Notes: a model not told the origin generated them from the sequence alone. Numbered from the stretch's first letter, positions 42,719-52,512 are shown. The stretch is DNA of 64,000 nucleotides from Ampullimonas aquatilis (GCF_049675895.1 NZ_CP183834.1:2666001-2730000), one strand, 5' to 3'. Numbers and translations: made by a program.

Positions 42719-44509
42719 ATGAACCAGAAGAAGTTGCGGCTCTACCTGGCATTGTTTGTTGCCGGAATGCTTTTACTCGTCACGTTGCTTTTCCTGCGTT
42801 ACAGGCTCGCTCCTATCGTCAGCCTGGGTCGTGGTTTATTCATGGACATGACGCACCCCACTGGCACACTGGTTCTAGAAACCGCGCCTGGCTTTATCAT
42901 CGCACCTCAAGTCTCAGGTTCTACAGAACAAGCTAACGATACGAATGTGGCCAGTAAAAAAACCCACGATTGGCCGAGCTTTAACCGCTCTTTGACTGGC
43001 GAACGTTTTACGCCATTGACAGAAATCAACAATGATTCTGTCCAGTCACTCAAAGTCTTGTGCAGTTATGACACTGGCCAATATTCAATTTTTCAGACTG
43101 GTCTGTTGATGGTTGATGGCATGCTAATTGGTACCACTGAGCGCGATATATTTTCACTCGATCCAGGCAATTGCCAGGAAAACTGGCGTACTCATGAAAC
43201 CTTTAAGACTGGCTTGTTACAAGGCGTCAATCGGGGGGCTGCCTATGCGGATGGACGATTATTTCGTGGCTCGCAGGACGGCCAGGTATTGGCTTATGAC
43301 AGCAAAACCGGACAAAAGCTATGGAGCACGCTGATTGCCGATGCCAGCAAAGGCGAATCGGTTTCTGCAGCGCCGATTGCCTGGCACGGGAGGGTATTCA
43401 TAGGCAATGCGGGTGGTGATTTTAAAGGTGTCAAAGGCCGGATGTATGCACTGGATGCTGCCACCGGCAAAATCATCTGGGAATTTTATCTGGTGCCTAA
43501 AGACCACCAAGCTATCAACCGCAGTCCTTCGCAAGACAGTCAGGCTGACGCTGTAGCAAGCTGGGGCAATGCCAATGATGTTCCCATTTCTGGCGGTGCC
43601 AGCTGGACAAGCTATTCGCTCGACCCAGATACCGGGCGACTGTATATACCTGCTGGCAATCCTGCACCCGATTTTGTTAAAGGTGCCCGTGCTGGTGACA
43701 ATCTTTATTCGGGTTCGGTGGTCATACTTGATGCGCTGACCGGCCAATATCTGCAACACCTGCAGCTTGTACCACATGACTGGCATGACTGGGATGTGTC
43801 CAACGCACCTGCCATTTTTCAAACCAGAGGTGGCAGGAAAATACTTTCCGTCGCTCCCAAGAATGGTTATTTATATGGATTTGATCTTGCCAACCTGCAA
43901 CCCCTGTATCGCAGCGCGATTACCCGTATTGAAAATGCCGAGGCCGAATTTTCCACCGAAACCGGTACCCATTTTTGCCCTGGTTCAATGGGTGGTGCCG
44001 AATGGAATGGCCCTTCATACAACCCCAAGACCAATCTGGTCATGGTGGGTGAAATTGACTGGTGCACAACCGTCACCATGCAAAACACAGCACAAATCAA
44101 AGACACCCAAAACGGGGCAACCTGGGCAGGAATGGCCAGCCGCAACCCCTTTCACACCTTTGGCAAACAAGACCCACATCAGGATTGGGCCGGCTGGCTC
44201 TATGCCACCGATGCCGATAGCGGTGCCTGGCAGTGGCGTCTGAAAAGCAATTACCCCATTTTGAGTGGTGTGACGAGTACTGCCGGTGATCTGGTTCTTT
44301 TTGGCGATATGGGTGGCAATTTTTATGCGGTTGATGCACGTACTGGCCAGCAACGCTGGGGAGAAAAGATTGGTGGTGCCATTGGTGGTGGCGTCATTAC
44401 TTATGAATATCATGGACAACAAAAAATTGCGGTCGCCACCGGCATGACATCCGTACTTTGGCCAACTGAATCAGTCACCGCCAGGGTGATCATATTGGGC
44501 TTGCCTTGA
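42719..44509 (+). CDS. Membrane-anchored PQQ-dependent dehydrogenase-like beta-propeller protein
   Basis: 596 residues. One N-terminal transmembrane anchor (about residues 7-27), then a periplasmic PQQ propeller with repeats such as LDAATGKIIWEF and VDARTGQQRWGEK. The active-site segment PHDWHDWDVSNAP aligns with HDVWDFDSP of the first enzyme, giving Asp357 and Asp359, again the Asp-x-Asp pattern linked to lanthanide use. The metal Asn is in IPAGNPAPDF. No cytochrome gene or PQQ biosynthesis is adjacent. Neighbours are acyltransferases and the exopolysaccharide cluster, so an envelope-linked alcohol or sugar substrate is possible. No strong ribosome site is seen. Confidence 0.8.
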   Translation: MNQKKLRLYLALFVAGMLLLVTLLFLRYRLAPIVSLGRGLFMDMTHPTGTLVLETAPGFIIAPQVSGSTEQANDTNVASKKTHDWPSFNRSLTGERFTPLTEINNDSVQSLKVLCSYDTGQYSIFQTGLLMVDGMLIGTTERDIFSLDPGNCQENWRTHETFKTGLLQGVNRGAAYADGRLFRGSQDGQVLAYDSKTGQKLWSTLIADASKGESVSAAPIAWHGRVFIGNAGGDFKGVKGRMYALDAATGKIIWEFYLVPKDHQAINRSPSQDSQADAVASWGNANDVPISGGASWTSYSLDPDTGRLYIPAGNPAPDFVKGARAGDNLYSGSVVILDALTGQYLQHLQLVPHDWHDWDVSNAPAIFQTRGGRKILSVAPKNGYLYGFDLANLQPLYRSAITRIENAEAEFSTETGTHFCPGSMGGAEWNGPSYNPKTNLVMVGEIDWCTTVTMQNTAQIKDTQNGATWAGMASRNPFHTFGKQDPHQDWAGWLYATDADSGAWQWRLKSNYPILSGVTSTAGDLVLFGDMGGNFYAVDARTGQQRWGEKIGGAIGGGVITYEYHGQQKIAVATGMTSVLWPTESVTARVIILGLP

Positions 44510-44697
44510 CCCAAGGATGACTAAATCCGGTTGTCGGTGCTTTTGACAAAGCCCGGGAAAACCCTGGCACTTTTGACGACCAACAAGACTGAACCCCAAT
44601 CAAATAGACGTTGGAACACATTTTGCGATAGGTTGCAAAATGCATTTTGGTCCATTTTACAAAGTGCCACTCAAAAAATAGCCAGGGGGTTGTCAAA

Positions 44698-45861
44698 ATG
44701 TCTCTTCCAATGACGGAGGACACGCGCGGCGCGTTCACCACACTTGCTGATCGTTTAGCTGCGGCCAATAATCGCCCTACCGGTTTTGACTATATGCGCA
44801 TCACCTTGGCCTTATTGGTGGTGTGTTGTCATACCATCAATGTTTGCTATGGTGAAAAGATCAATCAACTGATTTGGAATAGTCCAGCACGCTCGGTGTT
44901 GGCGCTGATCTTGCCCATGTTTTTTGCATTAAGCGGCTTTCTGGTTGCGGGCAGTTTTGAGCGCTGCCGCACACTGGTGTCGTTTGCCGGTTTGCGCATT
45001 ATTCGCCTGTTACCAGCCCTGGCGGTCGACACGTTAATCGGGGCACTTTTGTTAGGCCCACTGTTCACGGATTTACACCTCTCCGATTATTTTTCGGACC
45101 CGCAATTTAGCAGTTATTTTCTCAATCTCATTGGTGAGATCCATTATTATTTGCCTGGTGTCTTTGCCCACAACCCCTGGCCCAACTCAGTCAATCTGCA
45201 ACTCTGGACGTTACCGTTTGAACTTGCCTGTTACGCCAGCATCAGCATTTTGGCCTTACTGGGTATCGCACAAAGGCCACGCCTGATGCTGTTCAGTGTC
45301 GTCAGTTTGAATATTCTTTTCATTATTTACTATGTGCTGATCAAAGGCGTCAAACCCATCTCCACCGTCTCCGGACCAATCTTGTTATTGTGCTTTTTAT
45401 TTGGCATCACGATGTACCTGTTTCGCCAGAAAATTGTCTGGACTCATGGTTTTGGCCTGCTTTCCCTCTTTGCCAGCCTGATATGCTTATCCATACCATT
45501 GGGTGATTATCTGGCACCGATTCCAGTGACGTACCTGACCGTTTATCTGGGTCTGATGCAACCCAGGAAAAATCAGTTTCTGACGAGCGGTGACTATTCC
45601 TATGGGATTTTTCTTTATGGCTTTCCGGTTCAACAGGCGGTTGCGGCGGTGCTTGGCCCAACCGGCCAGCACTGGTATTTGAACCTGCTGGTCTCCTTGC
45701 CCATCATTGCCATGCTGGCCGGCTTTTCGTGGTGGTGTATTGAAAAACCGGCACTGCGTCTGCGCCCTTGGCTGCTGAAACTGGAAGATCAGACCATTCG
45801 TTTTGCTGAAAAAATCCCCGGTGGCAAGTTGATCATGCCCGGACTGGGCATTCATCATTAG
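44698..45861 (+). CDS. Acyltransferase 3 family membrane protein 3
   Basis: 387 residues from the ATG at 44698, chosen for AGGGGG upstream rather than the open-frame start at 44647. Motifs FDYMRITLALLVVCCHTINV (catalytic-type His), FALSGFLVAGSFERC, LRIIRLLPALAVD and DYSYGIFLYGFPVQQ mark the acyltransferase-3 family. It is more distant from the two tandem paralogues at 40105-42299. It follows the PQQ protein by 188 bp in the same direction and may form a unit with it. Confidence 0.85.
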   Translation: MSLPMTEDTRGAFTTLADRLAAANNRPTGFDYMRITLALLVVCCHTINVCYGEKINQLIWNSPARSVLALILPMFFALSGFLVAGSFERCRTLVSFAGLRIIRLLPALAVDTLIGALLLGPLFTDLHLSDYFSDPQFSSYFLNLIGEIHYYLPGVFAHNPWPNSVNLQLWTLPFELACYASISILALLGIAQRPRLMLFSVVSLNILFIIYYVLIKGVKPISTVSGPILLLCFLFGITMYLFRQKIVWTHGFGLLSLFASLICLSIPLGDYLAPIPVTYLTVYLGLMQPRKNQFLTSGDYSYGIFLYGFPVQQAVAAVLGPTGQHWYLNLLVSLPIIAMLAGFSWWCIEKPALRLRPWLLKLEDQTIRFAEKIPGGKLIMPGLGIHH

Positions 45862-45898
45862 CCGTCAAACCATTCAATTTGGCAGAGTATCGTTATAA

Positions 45899-45971
45899 AT
45901 ACCCCATCTCAGGTGCGTAAATAAACAGTCTAAATTTATACTAATACCCAGTATAAATTTAGACTGTTTAT
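45899..45971. repeat. Truncated dispersed repeat plus perfect 22-bp hairpin
   Basis: An ATACCCCATCTCAGGTGCGTAAATA start related to the 71-bp family runs into a perfect 22-bp inverted repeat (arms 45921-45942 and 45950-45971, 7-base loop AATACCC). The right arm touches the stop codon of the convergent flavoprotein gene. It probably ends transcription from both sides. Confidence 0.6.
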
Positions 45972-46993
45972 CAGCCCTTGTGCGCCAGGATCTCTCGGGC
46001 CATGGCCAGGCCGCTTTGCCAGGCCGACTCAATCCGCCGATCCGGGTGACGGGCATGGTCGGAATCACCAGCCATGAGCCAATCTCCGCAGGCGCCCACC
46101 CGATAATCGGCATCCCACAAATAGGGCTCAATCATGGGATTCGCAGGATAAGCGTATAGCCAGCGATGTACCACGGCATGTACCGGACGTTGATTGGTTT
46201 GCATGACTTCCTGAAAAGCGAGCAGCAGTTTATCGCGCACACGGTCATCAGCTTCATCCAGATTTTCGGCCGACCAGACCGGATTGGCATGCACCACCCA
46301 ACGCTCGCCCGCACGGCGACCAGGTTTACCGGATTCGTGGGCAATCATGCCCAGACGATGATGTGGCGGATATTGCAAGCCCCTGCCCTGCATGACATGA
46401 GCCACCGCATCAGCCGGCAAGGCATCGGCAAAGGCCAGCATCAACACCCAAACCGGCAAAGACTTGACCTTGCGTACCCGGGCTTCGAGCCAGGGTACCA
46501 GAATCAGCAAATCAGCCGCTTGCTCGGCGGGCGCGGCCACTACCAGGACGTCAAACAGACCATCGGTGAGCTCCATATCATTATCACTGCTGGCAATGTC
46601 GATCTTCACACTCCAGCGTTGACCAACAGCTTCAATGCGTTTGACACGATGGTTAAGCCGCAGCGTCATCTGATCTTTCAGACTATCGGCCAAGGCTTGC
46701 ACAATATTGTTGATGCCGGGCTGGCCCAGATGCAATTGCGCATCATGCGGCCAAACCTGAGTCTGCCCCAGCTCACGCAGGCAGGCCGCCAACTCGGGCG
46801 TTTGAACGGTGAAACCTTGGGCACCGTGGTCAAAACCACCCAGCTCGGTCTGGCGGGTGGCCATGCGTCCACCCACACCAGCGCTTTTATCAAATAACGT
46901 TACGGTATATCCGGCCTTGGCCAATGCCTGTGCACAAGCCAGTCCGGCAATACCGGCCCCAATGATACCAATAGAAGAAGAGCGATTCGTCAA
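45971..46993 (-). CDS. Renalase-like NAD(P)/FAD-dependent oxidoreductase
   Basis: 340 residues from a TTG at 46993; no ATG lies nearby and the Rossmann fold starts immediately after. Dinucleotide-binding motif IGIIGAGIAGLACAQALA, then VGGRMATR (the GG motif of amine-oxidase-type flavoproteins), a middle substrate domain, and the C-terminal FAD motif VGACGDWLMAG. Length and composition fit bacterial renalase-like proteins, which oxidise nicotinamide isomers; substrate not proven. Monocistronic, leftward. Confidence 0.8.
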   Translation of the reverse strand: MTNRSSSIGIIGAGIAGLACAQALAKAGYTVTLFDKSAGVGGRMATRQTELGGFDHGAQGFTVQTPELAACLRELGQTQVWPHDAQLHLGQPGINNIVQALADSLKDQMTLRLNHRVKRIEAVGQRWSVKIDIASSDNDMELTDGLFDVLVVAAPAEQAADLLILVPWLEARVRKVKSLPVWVLMLAFADALPADAVAHVMQGRGLQYPPHHRLGMIAHESGKPGRRAGERWVVHANPVWSAENLDEADDRVRDKLLLAFQEVMQTNQRPVHAVVHRWLYAYPANPMIEPYLWDADYRVGACGDWLMAGDSDHARHPDRRIESAWQSGLAMAREILAHKG

Positions 46994-47260
46994 GATAGCT
47001 AATCAAAAAGTGAAATGGGCTCTAGTTTAACTTTGTTGGATGATGAATAGGTTGATGCGACCGCATATTGATGAATGTCAACCAATATGGGTTGGTTGCT
47101 GCATCCGGCATAAGCACTCAGACAGTGGCAATATCCATATAAAAAAGCTGGCCACAAAGGGCCAGCAAAGGTGGGAGACAGCGGGATAAATCGATCAGGC
47201 TAAAACCTAGCTAAAGCCAGGCCGGATACAGTGTGTTTGCGATGTTGTCTACTTGCCTGC

Positions 47261-47644
47261 CTACTCATGGTCGGCAAAGGTATTGACCACATTCAAGATC
47301 AATCGGGTTCCGACCACGACACCAACAGCGGCGGCAATACCCGCGGTTTTCCAGGGGTTGGCATGCACATAGTCGTTGACCTTATCGGCGCTGGCGTAGA
47401 TTCGATCCAACACAGGACCTTTACTTTCTGTGAAGGTGGCCTTAGCAGATTGGAGCTTGCTTGAAAACTCTTCCTTGAGTTTTTCAAAACCTTCGCCACC
47501 GGTTTTTTCGGCTTGCGCGAGCAGCTCTTCCACATCGCCGATAAAACGTTGATATTGATTGCGCAATGCCTCTTCCGTTTTACTAGCTGTTTCGGCGGCG
47601 TTATCGAGTGCTTCATCAAGTTGAGGGGATTTGATTTCATTCAT
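47261..47644 (-). CDS. DUF883 (ElaB/YqjD-type) membrane-anchored protein
   Basis: 127 residues from the ATG at 47644, with AGGAG upstream. A long amphipathic helical region (LDEALDNAAETASKTEEALR, then DVEELLAQAEKTGGEGFEKL) ends with the family signature VHANPWKTAGIAAAVGVVVG, a C-terminal transmembrane anchor. ElaB/YqjD proteins bind ribosomes at the inner membrane in stationary phase in E. coli. A 23-residue membrane microprotein may be encoded just upstream. Confidence 0.88.
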   Translation of the reverse strand: MNEIKSPQLDEALDNAAETASKTEEALRNQYQRFIGDVEELLAQAEKTGGEGFEKLKEEFSSKLQSAKATFTESKGPVLDRIYASADKVNDYVHANPWKTAGIAAAVGVVVGTRLILNVVNTFADHE

Positions 47645-47778
47645 GAGAACTCCTGTCAATTAGGTCAATAGTTAAGACGTAGCTTGCTATCTGATAATGT
47701 CGAAATGTTTGACACGAGCGAGTAATGATTAATGTAGCGCTCGTTGCTGCTTGATTGATTTTTCAATTAATCTGCTAC

Positions 47779-47850
47779 TCAAGCCATCAATGAAAGTGTC
47801 ACCAACAAACCCAGTGGCAATCCAATAATCCAGAAAGTCAGTGTTTTCAT
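47779..47850 (-). CDS. Candidate 23-residue single-helix membrane microprotein
   Basis: A complete small reading frame found by eye: ATG at 47850, TGA at 47779-47781. A strong Shine-Dalgarno (GAAAGGAATCACC) sits at ideal spacing. The product is Met-Lys-Thr followed by an almost wholly hydrophobic stretch (LTFWIIGLPLGLLVTLSLMA), one transmembrane helix. It lies 134 bp upstream of the DUF883 gene on the same strand. Evidence is the ribosome site, the hydrophobic pattern and the context; no homologue is known to me. Confidence 0.45.
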   Translation of the reverse strand: MKTLTFWIIGLPLGLLVTLSLMA

Positions 47851-48073
47851 GGTGATTCCTTTCAATTTGTCTGGAACATGATGGTAGTTTGCGCCACTAG
47901 AATCGTTTTGCCTGTCGTCCGGGCATGGACTGTGCTGTCAGACAGGGCTGACCACAAATGTTTCAGACTGTGAAATTTTTAATAAAACCTCGCTACAATG
48001 GCCGCTGCCACTATGCCAACATGAAAGCTTGCCCAAGTCGCACCCAACTGACACCAACAACAGGGAGAACACA

Positions 48074-49300
48074 ATGAATCTGGTAGATCGCGTCAAAAAC
48101 ATTCTGCTCACGCCCAAGACCGAATGGCCGGTCATTGAGGCAGAAACCACGGACACCGCCACCCTTTATAAAAGCTATGTTGCACCCCTGGTTGGCATTG
48201 GCGCGGTGGCCGCTTTTATCAGCATTGGCATCATTGGGATTTCTATTCCGTTTTTGGGAACGCATCGCTCCATCAGCGGTGGTATCTCGTCAGCCTTGCT
48301 GCATGTCGTAGTCGGGATGTTGTCGGTATTTTTAATTGGCTGGCTGATCAATGCCCTGGCACCCACGTTTGCCAGTCAGCAAAATCAGCAGCAGGCACTT
48401 AAACTGGCGGCCTATTCTTATACGCCAGCATGGATTGCTGCCGTGCTGCAAATCCTCCCGGGCAGTACCATCCTCGCGCTCTTGGGTGGCTTATACGGAC
48501 TTTATTTGCTCTATATGGGTCTGCCCGTCCTGATGAAAACGCCAGCCGAAAAAGCCCTGCCCTATACCGCGGTGATTGTGATTTGCGCATTTGTTTTAAG
48601 CCTGATTTTTGGCGCGGTAATGGGCAGCATTTCCACCATGGGCCTGAGTCTGCCTGGCGTGGCGGGTATTGGTAAAACCATTGATAGCTCAACCGGCACC
48701 GGCTCGGCTGATGACAAACTCGCCAAGCTCAAGGAAATGGGTGACAAGATGGAAGCCGCCAGCAAAAAAATGGCCGACGCTGAAAAAAGTGGCGATACCA
48801 AACAGCAAATGGAAGCCGCTGCTGGCGTACTTGGCGCGCTGGCTGGTGGCGCTGGCGGTGTGGAACCGGTTGATGCCGCACAACTGAAGGCATTGCTGCC
48901 TGAAACTCTGGGCGACTTCAAACGTACCCAAATTGAAAGCCAGAAAAACGGCATGATGGGCATCACTATTTCCAACGCTGAAGCGCATTACGACGATGGC
49001 CAGGGCAAGCGCTTGAAGATCACCCTGACGGACACCGGTGGTGCCAAAGGGATTGCGATGATTGCCGGTTTTGGCATGATGGAATCGGAAAAGGAAAACA
49101 GTGATGGCTACGAAAAGATCCACAAAGTGGACGGCCAGTTTGTGAAAGAAGAGTTTCATAAAAGTTCCGGTGAAGCCAGCTTCACCACCCTGCTTGCCGA
49201 CCGCTTTATCGTCGAAGGCGAAAGCACCGGCCTGGAAATGGACGCACTGAAAAAACAACTCGCGGCGCTGGATATTGGCAAACTGAAATCACTCAAATAA
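48074..49300 (+). CDS. Yip1-family inner-membrane protein with C-terminal soluble domain
   Basis: 408 residues from the ATG at 48074 with CAGGGAG upstream. The N-terminal Yip1/DUF1282 region (NLVDRVKNILLTPKTEWPVI, then about five transmembrane helices including YTPAWIAAVLQILPGSTI) is followed by a charged, coiled-coil-like stretch (DDKLAKLKEMGDKMEAASKK) and a soluble C-terminal domain (AQLKALLPETLGDFKRTQIE, then a beta-rich part). Many proteobacteria have this fusion. Function unknown. Confidence 0.8.
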   Translation: MNLVDRVKNILLTPKTEWPVIEAETTDTATLYKSYVAPLVGIGAVAAFISIGIIGISIPFLGTHRSISGGISSALLHVVVGMLSVFLIGWLINALAPTFASQQNQQQALKLAAYSYTPAWIAAVLQILPGSTILALLGGLYGLYLLYMGLPVLMKTPAEKALPYTAVIVICAFVLSLIFGAVMGSISTMGLSLPGVAGIGKTIDSSTGTGSADDKLAKLKEMGDKMEAASKKMADAEKSGDTKQQMEAAAGVLGALAGGAGGVEPVDAAQLKALLPETLGDFKRTQIESQKNGMMGITISNAEAHYDDGQGKRLKITLTDTGGAKGIAMIAGFGMMESEKENSDGYEKIHKVDGQFVKEEFHKSSGEASFTTLLADRFIVEGESTGLEMDALKKQLAALDIGKLKSLK

Positions 49301-49399
49301 GCCCATTAAACAGCTCGATCTGATGTCAGATGGCAAGGATTAGCGGGGCACTTTACTGAAAAACCTGCCAGAGAATAAGTACTCCCTTACAGTACCATT

Positions 49400-49442
49400 A
49401 AAAATACCCCCTCTATAGTGCATAAATAGATGGGGTATTTTT
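49400..49442. terminator. Bidirectional terminator derived from the dispersed repeat
   Basis: AAAAATACCCC (49400-49410) pairs with GGGGTATTTTT (49432-49442) around a loop containing TATAGTGCATAAATA, the core of the 71-bp repeat. The A- and T-runs allow termination in both directions between the Yip1 and MgtA genes. Confidence 0.75.
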
Positions 49443-49479
49443 TTACTATTGGGTAGTATTGATAATCAATCTGACTGCC

Positions 49480-49620
49480 AAGACATCAAGGGTGCCAAGA
49501 AAAAACAACACCTTTGCCACTGCAAAGACACACAGGATTCAGAGAAAAACCTTGTCAGCACAACGCTGTTTTGGTTTGGGGACTGCATATTTTCTTTATT
49601 CCAACGCCGTCCCAGACTTC
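49480..49620 (+). repeat. Degenerate dispersed repeat related to 23085-23225
   Basis: Block order: CACCTTTGCCACTGCAAAG, then AGAGAAAAACCTTGTC, then TTGGGGACTGCATATTTTCT, then GCCGTCCC. These are the same blocks as the 23-kb copy. The short open frames here are repeat sequence, not genes; 49443-49806 holds nothing else I can support. Confidence 0.5.
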
Positions 49621-49806
49621 GCTATCAGACAAGGCGACTTAAAGATTGTCCTTGGTGCACACGATGTCTTGCAGTTCACAGATTTCGTGACGTCAAGTGC
49701 CAAACAGCGAAGTTTTAAGTGGGTTTCACTTCATATTCTTTGTGGTGAAAAAGAATTTGCCTTACCTCAGCACTTGGAATTTTCCAGATAATCGTCTATC
49801 CCCACT

Positions 49807-52512
49807 TCACTGCCAGCCATAACGCTGCCGAAACCAGACCTTGATGGTTTGGGCAAGTAGCAGGTAGGCGGCGACAATCAAGCCCAGCCAAGGAAAGTAA
49901 CTCAACGGCACAGCTTGCAGCTTGAAGTAATGTGCCCATGGTCCCATCGGTAAAAAGATACCGACGGTGACGATGGCCGCACTGGTCAACATTAATGGCC
50001 AGGCCGCTCGACTTTGCAAGAAGGGCAACAAAGGGGTGCGGATCATGTGCACAATGAGGGTTTGCGAAATCAGCCCCTCGATAAACCAACCCGACTGAAA
50101 CAGCGTTTGCTGCGCCAGGGTGTTGGCCGCAAAGACCCACCACATCAGCGCAAAAGTCAAAATATCAAACAGTGAACTGATCGGCCCAAAGCAAAACATG
50201 AAGCGGCTGATAGCCTGGGGTTGCCAGCGCAACGGTTGTGCAATCTGTGGCGCATCGACTTCATCAAAGGGAATCGCCACCTGCGAAAAATCGTACATCA
50301 GGTTTTGCACCAGCAGATGCAAGGGCAGCATCGGCAAGAACGGCAAAAACACACTGGCGACCAGCACCGACAACACATTGCCAAAGTTGGAGCTGGCCGT
50401 CATGCGGATGTACTTGAGCATATTGGCAAACGTCTTGCGACCTTCCAGCACCCCATCCTTGAGCACCATCAGACTTTTTTCCAGCAAGATGATGTCAGCG
50501 GCCTCCTTGGCAATATCGACCGCAGAATCAACCGAAATGCCAATGTCAGCAGCACGCAAAGCGGGGGCATCATTGATGCCATCACCCATGAAACCCACCA
50601 CATGACCATTATTGCGCAGCATGCGCACAATGCGCTCCTTGTGAGTCGGCGTCAGCTTGGCAAACACCGTGCTGTGTTCAACTGCCTGGCCTAATTCAGG
50701 GTCCAACATGGCGTCAATGGCAGCCCCTAATAACAAGCCCTGCACTGGATGCCCCACTTCCTTGCAAATCTTGGCCGTCACCAGTTCGTTGTCCCCCGTC
50801 AGTACTTTGACGCTGATCCCATGTTGCTGGAGCGCCTGCAGTGCTGGCGCGGTGGTTTCTTTGGGTGGATCTAAAAATGCCACAAAACCCATCAAGGTCA
50901 ACTCGGCCTCATCGGCCACACCATAGGCGCGCTCGCTGCGTGGCAGCTCTTTCATCGCCACCGCCACTACACGCAGACCATCACCATTGAGCTGGGCGGT
51001 AAGCTGATGAATGGTGGCCAGGTAATCAGCAGTGAGTGCCTCAGCCTGCGTACCATGCTGTACCTGGGCGCAAACTGACAATACTTCTTCCAGCGCGCCC
51101 TTGCAGATCAGTTCATGATGATCGTTATCCTCACTGACCACGACCGACATGCGCCGCCGCACGAAATCAAACGGAATCTCGTCAACTTTGCTATAGCGGT
51201 GCATGCCTTCCAGAATGCGATCCACTTCGGCATGTTTGAGTACCGCGACATCGAGCAGATTTTTCAGGCCGGTCTGATGATAGCTATTGAGGTAGGCAAA
51301 CCCCAGCACCTGCTCGGAAGGCGCGCCCCAGGCATCAATATGTCGCTCCAGAATAATTTTGTCCTGGGTGAGTGTGCCGGTCTTGTCGGTACAGAGCACA
51401 TCCATGGCACCAAAATTTTGAATGGCATCGAGGCGCTTGACGATCACTTTTTTGCGCGAGAGCAAAATCGCGCCCTTGGCCAGGGTCGTGGTCACAATCA
51501 TGGGCAACATCTCGGGCGTCAAACCAACGGCAACAGAAAGTGCAAAGAGAAAGGCTTCCAGCCAGTCATGCTTGGTCAAGCCATTGATGAGAAACACTAG
51601 GGGCGTCATGATCAACATGAAACGGATCAATAACCAGCTGACCTGATTGACCCCAATCTGAAACGCACTGTCTGGTGCTGGCTGCGCCGCAATTTTTTCA
51701 GCCAGTGCGCCAAACAGGGTATGTTCCCCGGTATGCACCACCACGGCAGTGGCCGAACCGCTGACCACATTGGTGCCCATGAAGCACAGATTATTGAGTT
51801 CCAGTGCGCCACCGGGGCGAACCATATCGGCCGCCAGTGCATGGCCAAATTTTTCCACCGGCAATGATTCACCCGTCATGGTGGACTGATTGATAAACAG
51901 GTCTTTGGCTTGCAGCACCCGCAAATCAGCCGGCACCATATCACCCGCTGACAACAGCACCACATCACCAGGCACCAGTTGCTGTATGGGCAATATCAAA
52001 GGCTGCCCAGACTGGCGCAAAACACTGGCATTATTGCTGACCATCGCCTTGAGCGCATCGACCGCCTGACTGGAACGTAACTCCTGAACAAAACGAACCA
52101 CTGTAGAGATCACCACCATCGTGCCAATCACCACCGTCGCCTTGTTATCACCGGTGTACCAGGAGATGGCCGCCAATACCGTCAACAACAGGTTGAAGGG
52201 ATTGCGATAGCAATGCCATAAATGCAGCCATCCTGGCACAGGACGCTCTTCACGCACACTGTTACTGCCCACCCGTTTGCGAATGGCATTGGCAGCACTG
52301 TCACTCAGGCCATCGGCATGGCTATCCAGCCGGGTCAGCAAATCGGGACCGTTTAATTGCGCCGCCTGCACCAGAGAGGGCAGGCTCGCCGCAGCAAGAA
52401 AGGCATCTTGCCGGTCATCTGGAAAATCACTCAATACCGCCGTCCGCGCAAAATGTCGCGCAAAACTGTGTTGTCGGACAAAGCGGTTAAATCGCAAGGA
52501 CAGCCGAGACAT
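49807..52512 (-). CDS. Magnesium-translocating P-type ATPase (MgtA/MgtB type)
   Basis: 901 residues from the ATG at 52512. P3B-type ATPase: TGES actuator motif (MTGESLPVE), phosphorylation motif CTDKTGTLTQDK, hinge MGDGINDAPALRAADIG, the P-x-P-like helix 4 (GLTPEMLPMIVTTTLAKGA) and a C-terminal six-helix bundle. It imports Mg2+ across the inner membrane. I saw no clear Mg sensor leader in the 224 bases upstream. mgtA versus mgtB cannot be decided, so no symbol is given. Confidence 0.93.
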   Translation of the reverse strand: MSRLSLRFNRFVRQHSFARHFARTAVLSDFPDDRQDAFLAAASLPSLVQAAQLNGPDLLTRLDSHADGLSDSAANAIRKRVGSNSVREERPVPGWLHLWHCYRNPFNLLLTVLAAISWYTGDNKATVVIGTMVVISTVVRFVQELRSSQAVDALKAMVSNNASVLRQSGQPLILPIQQLVPGDVVLLSAGDMVPADLRVLQAKDLFINQSTMTGESLPVEKFGHALAADMVRPGGALELNNLCFMGTNVVSGSATAVVVHTGEHTLFGALAEKIAAQPAPDSAFQIGVNQVSWLLIRFMLIMTPLVFLINGLTKHDWLEAFLFALSVAVGLTPEMLPMIVTTTLAKGAILLSRKKVIVKRLDAIQNFGAMDVLCTDKTGTLTQDKIILERHIDAWGAPSEQVLGFAYLNSYHQTGLKNLLDVAVLKHAEVDRILEGMHRYSKVDEIPFDFVRRRMSVVVSEDNDHHELICKGALEEVLSVCAQVQHGTQAEALTADYLATIHQLTAQLNGDGLRVVAVAMKELPRSERAYGVADEAELTLMGFVAFLDPPKETTAPALQALQQHGISVKVLTGDNELVTAKICKEVGHPVQGLLLGAAIDAMLDPELGQAVEHSTVFAKLTPTHKERIVRMLRNNGHVVGFMGDGINDAPALRAADIGISVDSAVDIAKEAADIILLEKSLMVLKDGVLEGRKTFANMLKYIRMTASSNFGNVLSVLVASVFLPFLPMLPLHLLVQNLMYDFSQVAIPFDEVDAPQIAQPLRWQPQAISRFMFCFGPISSLFDILTFALMWWVFAANTLAQQTLFQSGWFIEGLISQTLIVHMIRTPLLPFLQSRAAWPLMLTSAAIVTVGIFLPMGPWAHYFKLQAVPLSYFPWLGLIVAAYLLLAQTIKVWFRQRYGWQ

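Noticed and set aside
46166..46897. A 243-codon open frame on the plus strand
   Set aside because: It is antisense to the flavoprotein gene whose Rossmann and FAD motifs are intact.
49449..49791. Short open frames of 89 and 110 codons
   Set aside because: They run through the dispersed repeat at 49480-49620 and give products without recognisable structure.
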